The notes below the pieces were generated by a model that was not told where the DNA came from, did no database searches, and worked only from the letters and a program-made list of their open reading frames with translations. A stretch of DNA of 64,000 nucleotides from Puia sp. (GTDB lineage: Bacteria; Bacteroidota; Bacteroidia; Chitinophagales; Chitinophagaceae). This document shows, piece after piece, positions 28,440-37,200 of the stretch. The DNA is taken from assembly GCA_031292515.1 (NCBI GenBank), contig JARLGZ010000277.1, positions 54,363 through 118,362 of the forward strand, read 5' to 3'. The translations under genes and the position numbers were made by a program. The first letter of the stretch is position 1; the number at the start of each line of letters is the position of its first letter.

Positions 28440-29810
28440 TTACTGCCCGGGACTGTTCTGTATAATTCCGCTCACCAGCTTCCCGTCCGGGCAGGTAAAC
28501 GGAACCCCGAGTAACCGGGCTACCAGGGGCGCTATGTCTGTTACGCAAAGCTCCCCGATGTGACCGCCTTTGTTAATGGCGGCGCCTTCCGCAATAAATC
28601 CGGTATACATGAGCGGTTCCCGCGGATCATAGCCATGATGCCCCCCATGGGTGGAGACAAATACCCCCTCCAGCGGCCCTTGTTGAATCAGTGTCCCGGG
28701 ACCATGATTCTCTGTTGGCCGGGTCTGTGTAGCACCACTAAAGACCGTTCCGGGGACTGCCGCCAATGCCAGCAATGCTGAGGAATCTGCACCCATCTTG
28801 TCCAACTCCGCGCGGTCGATGATCCGGAACAAGTTCCGCTTGTCTCCCGGCAGCGAATCCAGTGCCGCCCGAACCGCCTGTACGATGCCTGGAACATCCT
28901 GTTGGGTAGTACCCCGATACCTGTACAAAAATGCCGATCCGCCGGAAGCGATAAATATCGCCGGGACATGCTTTATCAGCATATTTACCCGGAATACTGT
29001 GTGGATGGTGCTAAACCCGTGGTCGCCAACGATGAGGATCGTCGTGCTATCCGTTAATCCACTCTTTTGAACCGCCTCCAAAATATCGCCAATGGCCCGA
29101 TCATTGCAGGCCACTGCCAGCCGAACCGAATCCCCGTCTCGTCCCTGGTCGTGCTCATTGCCGTCAACGGTGGCAAAATGAACCGCCAGAAAGGAGGGCT
29201 TATGGGCCATGAAGATATACGCCGCTGCGCGACCCGCATTCTCATCGAGGCTAAAATAGTTGTCATTCAGGTTTGTACTGTCGAGCTTACCGGTAGCATG
29301 CTGTTCAATTTCTTCCACCAGGCCGGGACTTGCATACTGCCGGGTAGCCGTTATCCGGTCATCCGGATGATTTACATCCCATATTTCCGGCAGATCCCAG
29401 GTAATCTCAGGCGACACACTGGCCGGCCATTCCACGGCCGCGGTGGTTAAACCAGCCTTTTTAAACACCTGCCAGAGCGTAGGTGTTTTGATGGCCGACG
29501 TAAACCAGTTCCATTCCCCTTTGCTTCCCTTCGGCTGGTTGAAAAAGATTCCCGACCGGGCAGGCAGGGCCCCTGTCAGCATTGCCGTATGAGAAGGATA
29601 GGTATATGCGGGAAATACACTCAGCATATGGTCCGCATAGGTCCCCTTCTTCATCAGTTCCCGGAGGTTGGGGGTGGGCCAGGTGCTGTCCTCGTACATA
29701 TCGGGGTGGAATCCATCGATGCTAATCAGGATAACGTGTTTTACGGGCTGTGCGTTGAGGCTCAAGGTGGAAAGGAGGAAAAGGGAAATACTGAAAATGA
29801 AAGTGCGCAT
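28440..29810 (-). CDS. Alkaline-phosphatase-superfamily phosphodiesterase (NPP-like), secreted
   Basis: A 456-residue protein starting at ATG 29810, with signal peptide to LNAQ. The nucleotide pyrophosphatase/phosphodiesterase signature is clear: ISIDGFHPDM (first metal Asp), SVFPAYTYPSHTAMLTG with the Thr nucleophile, a VDGNEHDQGRDG metal block, IVGDHGFS and THGGHHGYDP. Such enzymes hydrolyse nucleotide or phospholipid phosphodiesters outside the cytoplasm using two zinc ions. Convergent with the GT-C-like gene at 26905, 38 bases apart, and preceded by the GAACCG repeat at 29857, 47 bases upstream. The natural substrate is not evident. Confidence 0.9.
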   Translation of the reverse strand: MRTFIFSISLFLLSTLSLNAQPVKHVILISIDGFHPDMYEDSTWPTPNLRELMKKGTYADHMLSVFPAYTYPSHTAMLTGALPARSGIFFNQPKGSKGEWNWFTSAIKTPTLWQVFKKAGLTTAAVEWPASVSPEITWDLPEIWDVNHPDDRITATRQYASPGLVEEIEQHATGKLDSTNLNDNYFSLDENAGRAAAYIFMAHKPSFLAVHFATVDGNEHDQGRDGDSVRLAVACNDRAIGDILEAVQKSGLTDSTTILIVGDHGFSTIHTVFRVNMLIKHVPAIFIASGGSAFLYRYRGTTQQDVPGIVQAVRAALDSLPGDKRNLFRIIDRAELDKMGADSSALLALAAVPGTVFSGATQTRPTENHGPGTLIQQGPLEGVFVSTHGGHHGYDPREPLMYTGFIAEGAAINKGGHIGELCVTDIAPLVARLLGVPFTCPDGKLVSGIIQNSPGQ

Positions 29811-29856
29811 CAAGTATTCGTTTTGGATTCGTGAAAACGGGAGAATTCCCCAGTAA

Positions 29857-29886
29857 GAACCGATGAGGTTTCAAAAAGGAACCGTC
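29857..29886 (-). promoter_or_regulatory. Two-part GAACCG direct repeat upstream of the phosphodiesterase
   Basis: GAACCGATGAG at 29857 and GGAACCGTC ending at 29886, start to start 22 bases. Matches the sites at 26681 and 46425 in sequence and spacing. Confidence 0.5.
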
Positions 29887-29915
29887 GAATTCAAAAAATC
29901 TTTCAAAATAAATAG

Positions 29916-29941
29916 AAAGGGACCTGCTCGCAGGCCCCTTT
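29916..29941 (-). terminator. Hairpin terminator of the LanKC gene
   Basis: A 12-base-pair arm (AAAGGGACCTGC against GCAGGCCCCTTT) with one mismatch. It is positioned 70 bases after the LanKC stop codon and before the phosphodiesterase leader. On the minus strand the stem is followed by a short T/A-rich run. Confidence 0.6.
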
Positions 29942-30011
29942 CCACTTCTCGTGTCATCACCCGATCGGGTGCATTCTCATAGGTCCGGTTTTCGCGTATT
30001 GTAAAGCGGTT

Positions 30012-32690
30012 TCAAGGCAGTAGCGGAAAGGAAAATTGCCCCGGATGCAAAAACCTGTTTAAAAAATGTAAGATTCCCGACATGCCCCCATAGAGATCCG
30101 CCGTGGGATAATTGCTATTTTGTGTGAGCCACCAGGTAAAGGGGGGATTCTCGACCCTGGTATGATAGAGCACCGCGGCAATCCATTCCGCCCTCCGCCA
30201 CCAACGGGGGTCGTTGGTGATCCGATACGCCTCCAGATAAACTTCCCCCATGCCGGTAAGGCCATTCATCAGGCTGATACTTTGTTTGACCGGCCGGTCC
30301 GGTATGAGCAGCAACGCCTTTTCTGCGGCATCCAGCCAACGGCCGTCTTTGGTTATCTCATACCCCTTCAGGAAGGACAGGGCAATGCCGGTGTTTCCGG
30401 TCGACCAGCTCCAATCGTCCTCGGCTTCTTTGCGACGGTTTCGCCAGGAAAGCGCCTTCCCTTCTTTTCGAGCCCTTCCGAGCATATAGGTCAGGCCGCG
30501 CTCGGCGGATAAGATGGACGCAGGATGATTCAGCCGCTTCCCGGCTTCCAACAGGAAATAACAGATACCAGCCGTGCCATAGGAAAAATTGCAATAGGGC
30601 GTTGGCTGGTCATGCACGCTCATCCGGGTAAGCCAGGCGCCGGAAGACTGCTGTGCGGAAAACATTCGTTGAAAGGCGGGTGCTAATAATAATCCGGGAA
30701 CATCGGATTGGAGGTATTTGGAACATTGCAGGATGGCCAATCCTTCCCCTGCGATTCCCAGGGAGATGTCCAGGTCATTGTTGGTCCGCGAAAAACAACT
30801 ATTTAACAAAACGGCATTTCTTGCACTGTCAAGCAGGCCGGCATCCATTAAAGCGGCCATCGACACGGCAATACCCGCCGAACCGAAATGAAGACCTGGC
30901 GGTACCGTTTCCATTCTCCGGGTGATTGTATCTTTTAAGAAATGCCAGTTTTGCGCCATGATCGGGGCCAGGGTGCTTATCAGCTCCTCTTTTTTCTGCG
31001 TTTTAACCAATCGCGCGGCCACATAAACCGATCCGGCGATCCCATTGTTGGCGCTTACCGATAGCTCCTTCTGTCCATAGCTAAAGGAATTATTCCGGTG
31101 GACTTTCTGCCGGTAGGAAAACCACAACCCGTCTTCCGTAAGTTCTTGCGAACATAAAGAGGCGATCCCCCCGTCAATCGCTCCGGCAAGCAAATCTAGG
31201 TCAACGCGAAGAATTTCATCCAGTACGTATAGCGGAGTTTCGATTTTTTTTGCGCGCGTTAGTACGGTTATAAATTCTTCGAGGGGAGGTCTATTGGACG
31301 GCAGGGGATCCGTCGCCCGATAAATCAGCGACGCCACCGAAGGAATACCGGTGAAGAAAAGCATCCTCTCGTATAATTCGGATCGAAACTGGTTGTTGAA
31401 ATATTCCGGTTCCAGCCCTGTAAAGGCGTTAGCGACCGTTGCCCCCAGGGCATAGATATCGTCGGCGGCAGTGGGCGTCTCCCAGTTCATTTGCTGTGGC
31501 GAGGCATACCCCTTTGTCGCAGCGCGAAACGGTGGATCCGGCAGGTTCCGGTTGCTATCATAGCTCAACTCTACATCGATGATGTAGAGGCTTTTATTCC
31601 GGGCCAGCAGACAATTGTTACCATTGATATCCCGGTGAACAAAGCCTTCCTTGTGCATTTTCCCAACACTTACAATTAAATCCAGCAGCATATCGATTAC
31701 CCGAATGCGATCACCAATCGGTATCGTCTGCCAAAGCCGATAACCCATAATCTCTTCACGAATGTCCGTAAAGGATTTGCTGACGATAAACGGATATACG
31801 ATATAGAAATATTTTCCGCTTCGGAAGGACTTTATGACCGACGGCATCTTAACCTTTCCGGACAGCCAATTGGCCACCTCGGCCTGCCAGGTCATCACTT
31901 CTTCGACGCTTCGGCCTTCTGAATCGATCATGACCCCATAATTAGCCTCTTTTACTACGCACCAAACAGGGACCCCATATTTGGTAAAACGGATCGCCTT
32001 GTATACATTCCCCCGTATGTTCGACTTCAACAGTTTAACGGGATAATATTCCAGGACAATATGCTTCGGCATCCTCCCTTTTGACCGAATACTCCCTCTT
32101 TCGTTCGTATGCTCTTTTTCAATGAGGGGAAGAAAAATGTTTTCGATACCCGGCGGCATGACCGGTGGAGAAGGTATTTTGTCCTCGAAATAGTTCCCGA
32201 ATCCGTCGACGATCAATGTGACCTGAATCCCAAATTCATCAAAACCCGCTACCCCGCTAAATGCGCCATACCGCACATAGACATTGCTTCCCACCGAATA
32301 ATCCGTGATGATGACCGGTCCTCCCTTGTCTTTTGCGATTTCCCGAAGGACGGCCACCATTTCCGGGCCGTTTGTGTCCTCATTCAAATAAATCGATAAG
32401 CATTTTCCAAAGACCTCGTTACCCAGGAAACCATTGTTCATGTCGATATGAAGGCCCCTCGATTGGACGACCCGGAATACACATTTCCAATCTCTCAACG
32501 TATCAAGAAAAACCGGCAAAAGGGCCGGAAAGTCATTCGGCATAATGCTTATATCGATTATCCAGCCCTGCGACCGGACAAAATCACCGCACTGCCAATA
32601 GGGGTGTGTGTTTATACAATTGTATCCATGTTCCTGTAGTACCCCCAAATAGTCGAGAGCAGGCGACGTTGCCACAAGTAAATTTTGCAT
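30012..32690 (-). CDS. Class III lanthionine synthetase-like protein (LanKC)
   Basis: An 892-residue three-domain protein. (1) A lyase-like domain, about 1-165, with GWIIDISIMP, FGKCLSIYL (Lys96 is the candidate catalytic lysine) and VYVRYGAFSG. (2) A Ser/Thr kinase domain, about 215-475: nucleotide Lys247 (VVKEA), HRD at 352-354 followed by INGNN, and Asp372 in IIDVE. (3) A LanC-like barrel, about 495-892, with repeated G.(A/T)G motifs (FGSAG, YGTAG, STGNTG, NGLTG). The three zinc ligands of LanC are absent: Ser763 and Met808-Asn809 replace Cys and Cys-His, as is known for class III enzymes. Such enzymes phosphorylate, eliminate and cyclise Ser/Thr/Cys peptides. No classical precursor is adjacent. 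Divergent AraC gene at 32925. Confidence 0.85.
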   Translation of the reverse strand: MQNLLVATSPALDYLGVLQEHGYNCINTHPYWQCGDFVRSQGWIIDISIMPNDFPALLPVFLDTLRDWKCVFRVVQSRGLHIDMNNGFLGNEVFGKCLSIYLNEDTNGPEMVAVLREIAKDKGGPVIITDYSVGSNVYVRYGAFSGVAGFDEFGIQVTLIVDGFGNYFEDKIPSPPVMPPGIENIFLPLIEKEHTNERGSIRSKGRMPKHIVLEYYPVKLLKSNIRGNVYKAIRFTKYGVPVWCVVKEANYGVMIDSEGRSVEEVMTWQAEVANWLSGKVKMPSVIKSFRSGKYFYIVYPFIVSKSFTDIREEIMGYRLWQTIPIGDRIRVIDMLLDLIVSVGKMHKEGFVHRDINGNNCLLARNKSLYIIDVELSYDSNRNLPDPPFRAATKGYASPQQMNWETPTAADDIYALGATVANAFTGLEPEYFNNQFRSELYERMLFFTGIPSVASLIYRATDPLPSNRPPLEEFITVLTRAKKIETPLYVLDEILRVDLDLLAGAIDGGIASLCSQELTEDGLWFSYRQKVHRNNSFSYGQKELSVSANNGIAGSVYVAARLVKTQKKEELISTLAPIMAQNWHFLKDTITRRMETVPPGLHFGSAGIAVSMAALMDAGLLDSARNAVLLNSCFSRTNNDLDISLGIAGEGLAILQCSKYLQSDVPGLLLAPAFQRMFSAQQSSGAWLTRMSVHDQPTPYCNFSYGTAGICYFLLEAGKRLNHPASILSAERGLTYMLGRARKEGKALSWRNRRKEAEDDWSWSTGNTGIALSFLKGYEITKDGRWLDAAEKALLLIPDRPVKQSISLMNGLTGMGEVYLEAYRITNDPRWWRRAEWIAAVLYHTRVENPPFTWWLTQNSNYPTADLYGGMSGILHFLNRFLHPGQFSFPLLP

Positions 32691-32924
32691 AACAACTTTT
32701 TTAGGAAAGGTTCATTGAACACCCCCAAAAGTAATCCGTATAAATACGGAGACACTTCAGAAATAGCTTCGGCACTAAATTAAAACACCTCGTCGTCAAA
32801 AGCACACGAAGTGTAAAATGCTCCCGATATCATAACTTTCTCTCCGGATTTGACTATCGTCCTATGAATGGAGGATCTATTTTTATAGCCGATTCATTTT
32901 ATTCCACAGCTAAACCCTTCCTCC
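32691..32924. promoter_or_regulatory. Divergent promoter region LanKC/AraC with words shared with 24.85 kb
   Basis: A 234-base divergent intergenic region. It contains AAATGCTCCCGAT (32816) and CTCCGGATTTGA (32842); the same two words occur in reverse order at 24866 and 24850 before the exported protein at 24953. This may be a shared regulator site. No short precursor-peptide gene is visible here on either strand. Confidence 0.45.
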
Positions 32925-33983
32925 ATGCTATCCTCCATTAAAATAAATGGCGAACCGTTGGCTTTTGAACCCGCGACATCGGTGTCCTTTCAAGCAAGAC
33001 CGTTCCCCCCGTCCATATTTTTCCGGGGGTCTACCCCCTCTATAACCGTCCGATACAGTAATGTGGTAACCCTAAGTTACCGGCTTGAATATTATAAAGT
33101 TCAAAGCAAAGAAGATGTTCTCATGCAGGTAACCCCTTACACAAAACTCCCCGAGTTACACGTCAACTTGCCTTCGAAGATGAGTGAGCTTCTTTTTGAC
33201 AACACCCTTTGCGTCTTTCCAAAAAAGTCATTTTGTTTTCGATTTCTAAACGGGCAGCCCTACGAGCTACAAATCAAAGCCGGAAAGGTCTATGAGTTTA
33301 TCAATATCTATTTTGAACCCGACGTAGTACTGACCGTATTGACCGAATTTATCCAGTTCTCTAAATTCTGCGTAGATATTAGTCAGGGACAAACGATTCC
33401 AGTGTATGACGACAAGATTTTAAAAATCAAAATGGAATCGTCGATGGATAATACCTTGCAGCGGATTTTCGCGCTGCTTCCTCCTGTGCCCCTTCAGCGG
33501 GAACGATATGAAATGAACAGCAATGTACTCCTGGTCGATGCATTGGAAACACTCTACCCAAATAAGATCAAGAACAATTTCGACCAGCTTCCCGAATGGT
33601 TAAAAGTGGCGATCAATTACATCCAGGAAAATATAAATGGAAAAAATACCTACCCGGAGATCGCCCGAAACAGTTCTACGAACGAGTATAAATTAAAGCA
33701 GGGATTTAATGAATATTTCAATAAGACACCCAAAGAATTTGTTACGGAAGAGAAAATAAGGGCATCTGTACAGCTCATTTTGAAGACTGATCTGACACAA
33801 GAACAAATTGCCGATGTGATCGGATATTGTAATGAATTGGTGTTTACAGAAAACTTCCAGCATGTATTGAACATCCGGCCAAAAGACCTTAAAAGAATTT
33901 CAAAAAAACTCCCAAAAACGCAATTTAATTCGGCATCCACCATCTTATCTTTATATCGTGATCGCCGTCACCTGGCCTATTAG
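32925..33983 (+). CDS. AraC-type regulator with unusual N-terminus
   Basis: A 352-residue protein. The C-terminal about 110 residues form an AraC HTH domain (INYIQENINGKNTYPEIARN, TNEYKLKQGFNEYF, LTQEQIADVIGYCNELVFTENFQHV), somewhat degenerate in the second recognition helix. The N-terminal 230 residues are not a typical cupin by eye; they are beta-rich at first (TPSITVRYSNVVTLSYRLEYY). It is transcribed away from LanKC with about 230 bases between, and toward the MauE/peptide cluster. It is the natural candidate regulator of both directions (inference). Confidence 0.75.
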   Translation: MLSSIKINGEPLAFEPATSVSFQARPFPPSIFFRGSTPSITVRYSNVVTLSYRLEYYKVQSKEDVLMQVTPYTKLPELHVNLPSKMSELLFDNTLCVFPKKSFCFRFLNGQPYELQIKAGKVYEFINIYFEPDVVLTVLTEFIQFSKFCVDISQGQTIPVYDDKILKIKMESSMDNTLQRIFALLPPVPLQRERYEMNSNVLLVDALETLYPNKIKNNFDQLPEWLKVAINYIQENINGKNTYPEIARNSSTNEYKLKQGFNEYFNKTPKEFVTEEKIRASVQLILKTDLTQEQIADVIGYCNELVFTENFQHVLNIRPKDLKRISKKLPKTQFNSASTILSLYRDRRHLAY

Positions 33984-34162
33984 CATCAGCATACGGTACG
34001 CACCTTCGAACAGACACGATCATCGAATCAGGCACTGGATAGCTTACATATTTAACAAAATAGATACTTGCCGGAAAAGAAAGCAGACTGAGCCGATTGG
34101 GTCTGCCATCTCCCGCATGATCTCTTACAGCCATTGTCTATCCCAATATTGAATACTAAACT

Positions 34163-34612
34163 ATGAAAAAAAATCAAGTCGTCACGCAGATCTCCGCTGC
34201 ATTGGTGTTTCTGTTCATCTATGCAGCACTCAGCAAACTGTGGGTCTTCGGAACCTTTGAATTGCAACTATCCCGGTCTCCCTATATCACCCGCTACGCG
34301 GGAACAGTGGCCTGGGCCTTACCCACCGGTGAGATCCTGGTATGCCTGGCGTTGATCTATCCGCCCACCCGTCTTCTCGGATTGAGCGGGGCACTAACGC
34401 TCATGTCGCTCTTCAGCCTGTATATCTATATTATGCTTCACTACAGCTACTATACCCCTTGTTCCTGCGGAGGAGTGCTCTCCCTGATGGGATGGACGAC
34501 GCATCTCTATTTTAATCTATTCTTTGTAGCACTATGTATCACCGGAATTGTCATCTATCCCCGGCAACCGAACAGGGAGGCTTCCTTTGCCGGAAAACTG
34601 TCTTTGACCTGA
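34163..34612 (+). CDS. MauE/DoxX-like redox membrane protein, second copy
   Basis: A 149-residue protein with four hydrophobic segments, homologous to the one at 6494. The shared signature is TPCSCGGVLSLMGWTTHLYFN, with two cysteines flanking a serine. It probably moves reducing or oxidising equivalents across the inner membrane. It heads a plus-strand group with a 357-residue unknown protein and the small exported Cys proteins, again matching the pairing seen in the first cluster. The TlpA proteins at 25352 and 37603 are candidate periplasmic partners. Confidence 0.83.
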   Translation: MKKNQVVTQISAALVFLFIYAALSKLWVFGTFELQLSRSPYITRYAGTVAWALPTGEILVCLALIYPPTRLLGLSGALTLMSLFSLYIYIMLHYSYYTPCSCGGVLSLMGWTTHLYFNLFFVALCITGIVIYPRQPNREASFAGKLSLT

Positions 34613-34667
34613 GCAGGACCCAAAATTTCTTACGTATCTAACAATCAATCAAAAGCATCTATCGGTC

Positions 34668-35741
34668 ATGGTCTATTCCTGGAAAATAAAAGGGGGAATC
34701 ATTCTCCTGGGAACACTGCTCCCCTTATTCGTCGTATACTGGCTATATGCAACCACCTATCAGCCCAATAAGGAAGATAATGGATTTTCCCGAAGATTTG
34801 CGCCTATAAGGGTCGTTCCAAAAGATACCCTTCGAGCTAATAAGGCTTTTGCCCAGCTTTGCGGCGTCACGGACAATCGCATATATCTTCAATATCTCAA
34901 CAACCCCACGAAGCTTCTGGAGACCGACTGGGAGTTTTCCCGAAAATGGTCTCACAGTTTTGCGCTTCCCCTGGAAGACAAAATTCTTAAAGCAGTTGAA
35001 TACCAGGTCGATTCTCCTTATGTGAACATTTTTGCCGGTAACGGACCGGATATCTTCCAGGGCAATCTTAATAGCCCCACCCTGACAGGCCGCTATCACT
35101 ACCCCGGGATGCCGTATGCACATTCTTATGCGCGCGGCAATAACCATTTTATCCTGTATGCTTTTTACGGGGAGAAAAATAAAATAGGGGAGGAAATCAT
35201 CAACTGGGATCCGATCCAAAACCGGGAGACCGGGAACACCAAGACAATCAATGATGTCTTTGACGGAGGTGTTAGCAGTGACGGAGTAATGAATTACGAT
35301 AGCACTACAGGCTCAACGGTTTATATCCCTTTCTACAAAAACGGAATTACCGTAATAGATAGTGCAATGAATTACGAAAAAAGAATCAAGACAATTGATA
35401 CGGTTTCATATGCAAAAACGAGCGGAGGTGAATACAAGGAAAACGGGGAGACAAGATTTACGAATAACACACCCCAATTCAATGTAAACTGGATCGCAGA
35501 GACAGACCAGGGTCGGGTATATATAAATTGCTTACTAAGAGCCGACAATGAGCCAAGAGCCGATTTTAAGGATTACTCGGACATGGATGTATACGATATC
35601 AAGACCTCGGCCTATCTCCACAGCTTCAAAATACCACGCCTGGACGGGGATAAATTTTATTCTTTCAAAATTCACAAAGACAGGCTGATTGCGTTATACC
35701 CCGACGGGGTAGTGACTTATCTAATAAAGAAACATCCATAA
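34668..35741 (+). CDS. Membrane-anchored periplasmic protein, possibly beta-propeller
   Basis: A 357-residue protein with one N-terminal membrane helix (GGIILLGTLLPLFVVYWLY, 9-27) and the rest outside. The body is beta-strand-rich, with repeated hydrophobic-x-hydrophobic strands spaced about 40-45 residues apart (YLQYLN, YVNIFAGNGP, HFILYAFYGE, STVYIPFYKNGITVID, RVYINCLL, DVYDIKT), and this suggests a propeller. I recognise no catalytic motif. It sits 55 bases after the MauE-like gene and just before the exported peptide genes. A scaffold or sensor role in the same system is a guess. Confidence 0.65.
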   Translation: MVYSWKIKGGIILLGTLLPLFVVYWLYATTYQPNKEDNGFSRRFAPIRVVPKDTLRANKAFAQLCGVTDNRIYLQYLNNPTKLLETDWEFSRKWSHSFALPLEDKILKAVEYQVDSPYVNIFAGNGPDIFQGNLNSPTLTGRYHYPGMPYAHSYARGNNHFILYAFYGEKNKIGEEIINWDPIQNRETGNTKTINDVFDGGVSSDGVMNYDSTTGSTVYIPFYKNGITVIDSAMNYEKRIKTIDTVSYAKTSGGEYKENGETRFTNNTPQFNVNWIAETDQGRVYINCLLRADNEPRADFKDYSDMDVYDIKTSAYLHSFKIPRLDGDKFYSFKIHKDRLIALYPDGVVTYLIKKHP

Positions 35742-35752
35742 AAGGAATCCAT

Positions 35753-35938
35753 ATGAAAAAATTCTTTAAAAAACACGTCGTGGCGCCTATCACAGAAGGC
35801 CTGTTTGCGCAGATGGGAGACCTATATGTTCCGCCCCCGAAAGATGGGGTAGCGAGCACGACCTATTTCTGCCAGCATGTACAGGTATCACGAACGATGA
35901 TCTATGGCTCCTCGAACGAGGAGAGGCTATGCCGATAA
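35753..35938 (+). pseudogene. Decayed member of the small exported protein family
   Basis: A 61-codon frame that starts like the family (MKKFFKKHVVAP) and retains PPPKDG and STTYFCQHVQ, equivalent to the PTK...TTF.VQ segment of the intact neighbours. The hydrophobic signal core is broken (ITEGLFAQMGDLYV), and the frame ends before the Cys-containing second half. It looks like a truncated, non-functional copy, though a short real peptide cannot be excluded. Confidence 0.5.
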
Positions 35939-35992
35939 TATACGATCAATGACAGCAATTTCCCTGCTTTTGATTTGAAATAGCGATAAAAC

Positions 35993-36298
35993 ATGAAGAC
36001 CTATTTAAAGAACGGCCTAATGATGCCCTTCGTATCGCTTCTTGTCGGGGGATTAGTGAGTGCGTTTGCGCCGCCGTCCCATAGGGAAACGTCCAGCACC
36101 ACTTTTTTTGTCCAAATACGCGGAGGAATTCAGACCCTGGCGGTCGGACAAACGGTTCCCGCAACCAACTGGACAAAAACGAGCGGTCCCTGTACCACCT
36201 GCACGGGACCTCTTCACACCTGCTATGTGATTACATCAACCGACAACCCACAGGGAACAAACCAGGTCGTAGAACGATATCCGGGGACCTGCATATGA
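35993..36298 (+). CDS. Small exported Cys/Ser/Thr-rich protein, family member B
   Basis: A 101-residue protein. The signal-like N-terminus (LKNGLMMPFVSLLVGGLVSAFA) is followed by STTFFVQIRGG, TLAVGQTVP.TNW, then a Cys-rich segment GPCTTCTGPLHTCYVI, and a C-terminal ERYPGTCI. It has four cysteines, more than its siblings. The mature region is dense in Thr/Ser near Cys, as substrates of lanthionine or disulfide-forming systems are; this proves nothing alone. It is one of four adjacent intact paralogues. Confidence 0.75.
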   Translation: MKTYLKNGLMMPFVSLLVGGLVSAFAPPSHRETSSTTFFVQIRGGIQTLAVGQTVPATNWTKTSGPCTTCTGPLHTCYVITSTDNPQGTNQVVERYPGTCI

Positions 36299-36413
36299 CA
36301 GGGCAAGAGAATCAGGGGAGGGATTGAAACAGTCAGCCAATCTGACTGATTCCGGAAGAGGATTCTTGAAGACAGGGCTGCTTTATCTTCTAATTTTAAA
36401 AATTGGAGAGATT

Positions 36414-36719
36414 ATGAAAAAACTATTAAAAATCAGTGTTGTAATGCCGGTTACCGCTTTTTTGGTTGGAGTCTTTGCGAGTGCATTCGCTTTGCCTACA
36501 AAGATGAAATCGACAGGTACTACCTTCTTTATTTCTATCAACGGCGGATTGTTGACGCTGGTAATCGGGCAAACCATCCCCGGGGTGGGATGGGTCAAAG
36601 TTTTTGTGACACCGGGCCCCTGCCTGAGCACGCTCAGCACCTGCTATGTGATCACGTCAACGGATAATCCGAATGGCACACCGGAGGTCGTTGAACGATT
36701 AGCGGGGATTAGACTTTAA
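36414..36719 (+). CDS. Small exported Cys/Ser/Thr-rich protein, family member C
   Basis: A 101-residue protein from ATG 36414; the frame is open to 36324, but that extension lacks sense. N-terminus KISVVMPVTAFLVGVFASAFA, then GTTFFISINGG, IGQTIPGVGW and PGPCLSTLSTCYVITSTDNPNGT. It has two cysteines, six residues apart, in the family-wide C....(T/S)TC(Y/F)V motif. The upstream leader has a short hairpin (AGTCAG/CTGACT at about 36331). Confidence 0.75.
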   Translation: MKKLLKISVVMPVTAFLVGVFASAFALPTKMKSTGTTFFISINGGLLTLVIGQTIPGVGWVKVFVTPGPCLSTLSTCYVITSTDNPNGTPEVVERLAGIRL

Positions 36720-36760
36720 ATTTCGAATAGTAACGACAAACAGTTACAAAAAATTATTTT

Positions 36761-37069
36761 ATGAAAAAGTCGTTAAGAGCCATAGTTGTAATGCCCATAG
36801 CAGCATTCCTGGTTGGAGTATTTGCAAGCGCTCTCGCGTCGCCTACCAAAACAAGGGTAGCAGGAACTACTTTCTATGTACAAACCGCGGGCGGCACCCA
36901 GACCCTCTCTATTCTACAGACAATTCCAACAACCGGTTGGCAAAAAACTACCGTATCGCCGCAGGACTCTTGTATTGGTACGCTTCACACCTGTTTTGTG
37001 ATTGCTGCAGAAAATATTGTTACTGGTGCCGAACAGGTCGAGATAAGAATTGCCGGAACTTATCATTAA
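36761..37069 (+). CDS. Small exported Cys/Ser/Thr-rich protein, family member D
   Basis: A 102-residue protein. Signal-like IVVMPIAAFLVGVFASALA, then GTTFYVQTAGGTQTLS, TIPTTGWQKTTVSPQ and DSCIGTLHTCFVIAAEN. It differs from its neighbours mainly in the loop around the first cysteine and in the C-terminal third. Gap to member C is 41 bases, so they may be co-transcribed. Confidence 0.75.
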   Translation: MKKSLRAIVVMPIAAFLVGVFASALASPTKTRVAGTTFYVQTAGGTQTLSILQTIPTTGWQKTTVSPQDSCIGTLHTCFVIAAENIVTGAEQVEIRIAGTYH

Positions 37070-37110
37070 TTAGGTCATTGTAAAAATTTTATCCAACATA
37101 TTGAGGCCCA

Positions 37111-37154
37111 ATGGGGAATGCCGAAAACCCTTATAGAGTAGGCGATTTATAAAC
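37111..37154 (+). promoter_or_regulatory. Leader motif shared with the peptide gene at 9203
   Basis: TGGGGAATGCCGAAAACCC, then TATAGAGTAGGC and GATTTATAAAC, 47-90 bases before the ATG at 37201. It matches 9123-9168 with small gaps. The two genes it precedes belong to different peptide subfamilies, so the motif is not explained by recent duplication of the genes. Confidence 0.5.
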
Positions 37155-37168
37155 ACCAAAAGTTTTTT

Positions 37169-37193
37169 CCTGTTTTTGAATTTTAAAAACAGG
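37169..37193 (+). promoter_or_regulatory. Hairpin directly before the start codon at 37201
   Basis: A perfect nine-base-pair stem (CCTGTTTTT/AAAAACAGG) with a seven-base loop, ending eight bases before the ATG. In mRNA it would mask the region where ribosomes load, so it may control translation together with the upstream motif. Confidence 0.5.
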
Positions 37194-37200
37194 TCAGTCT

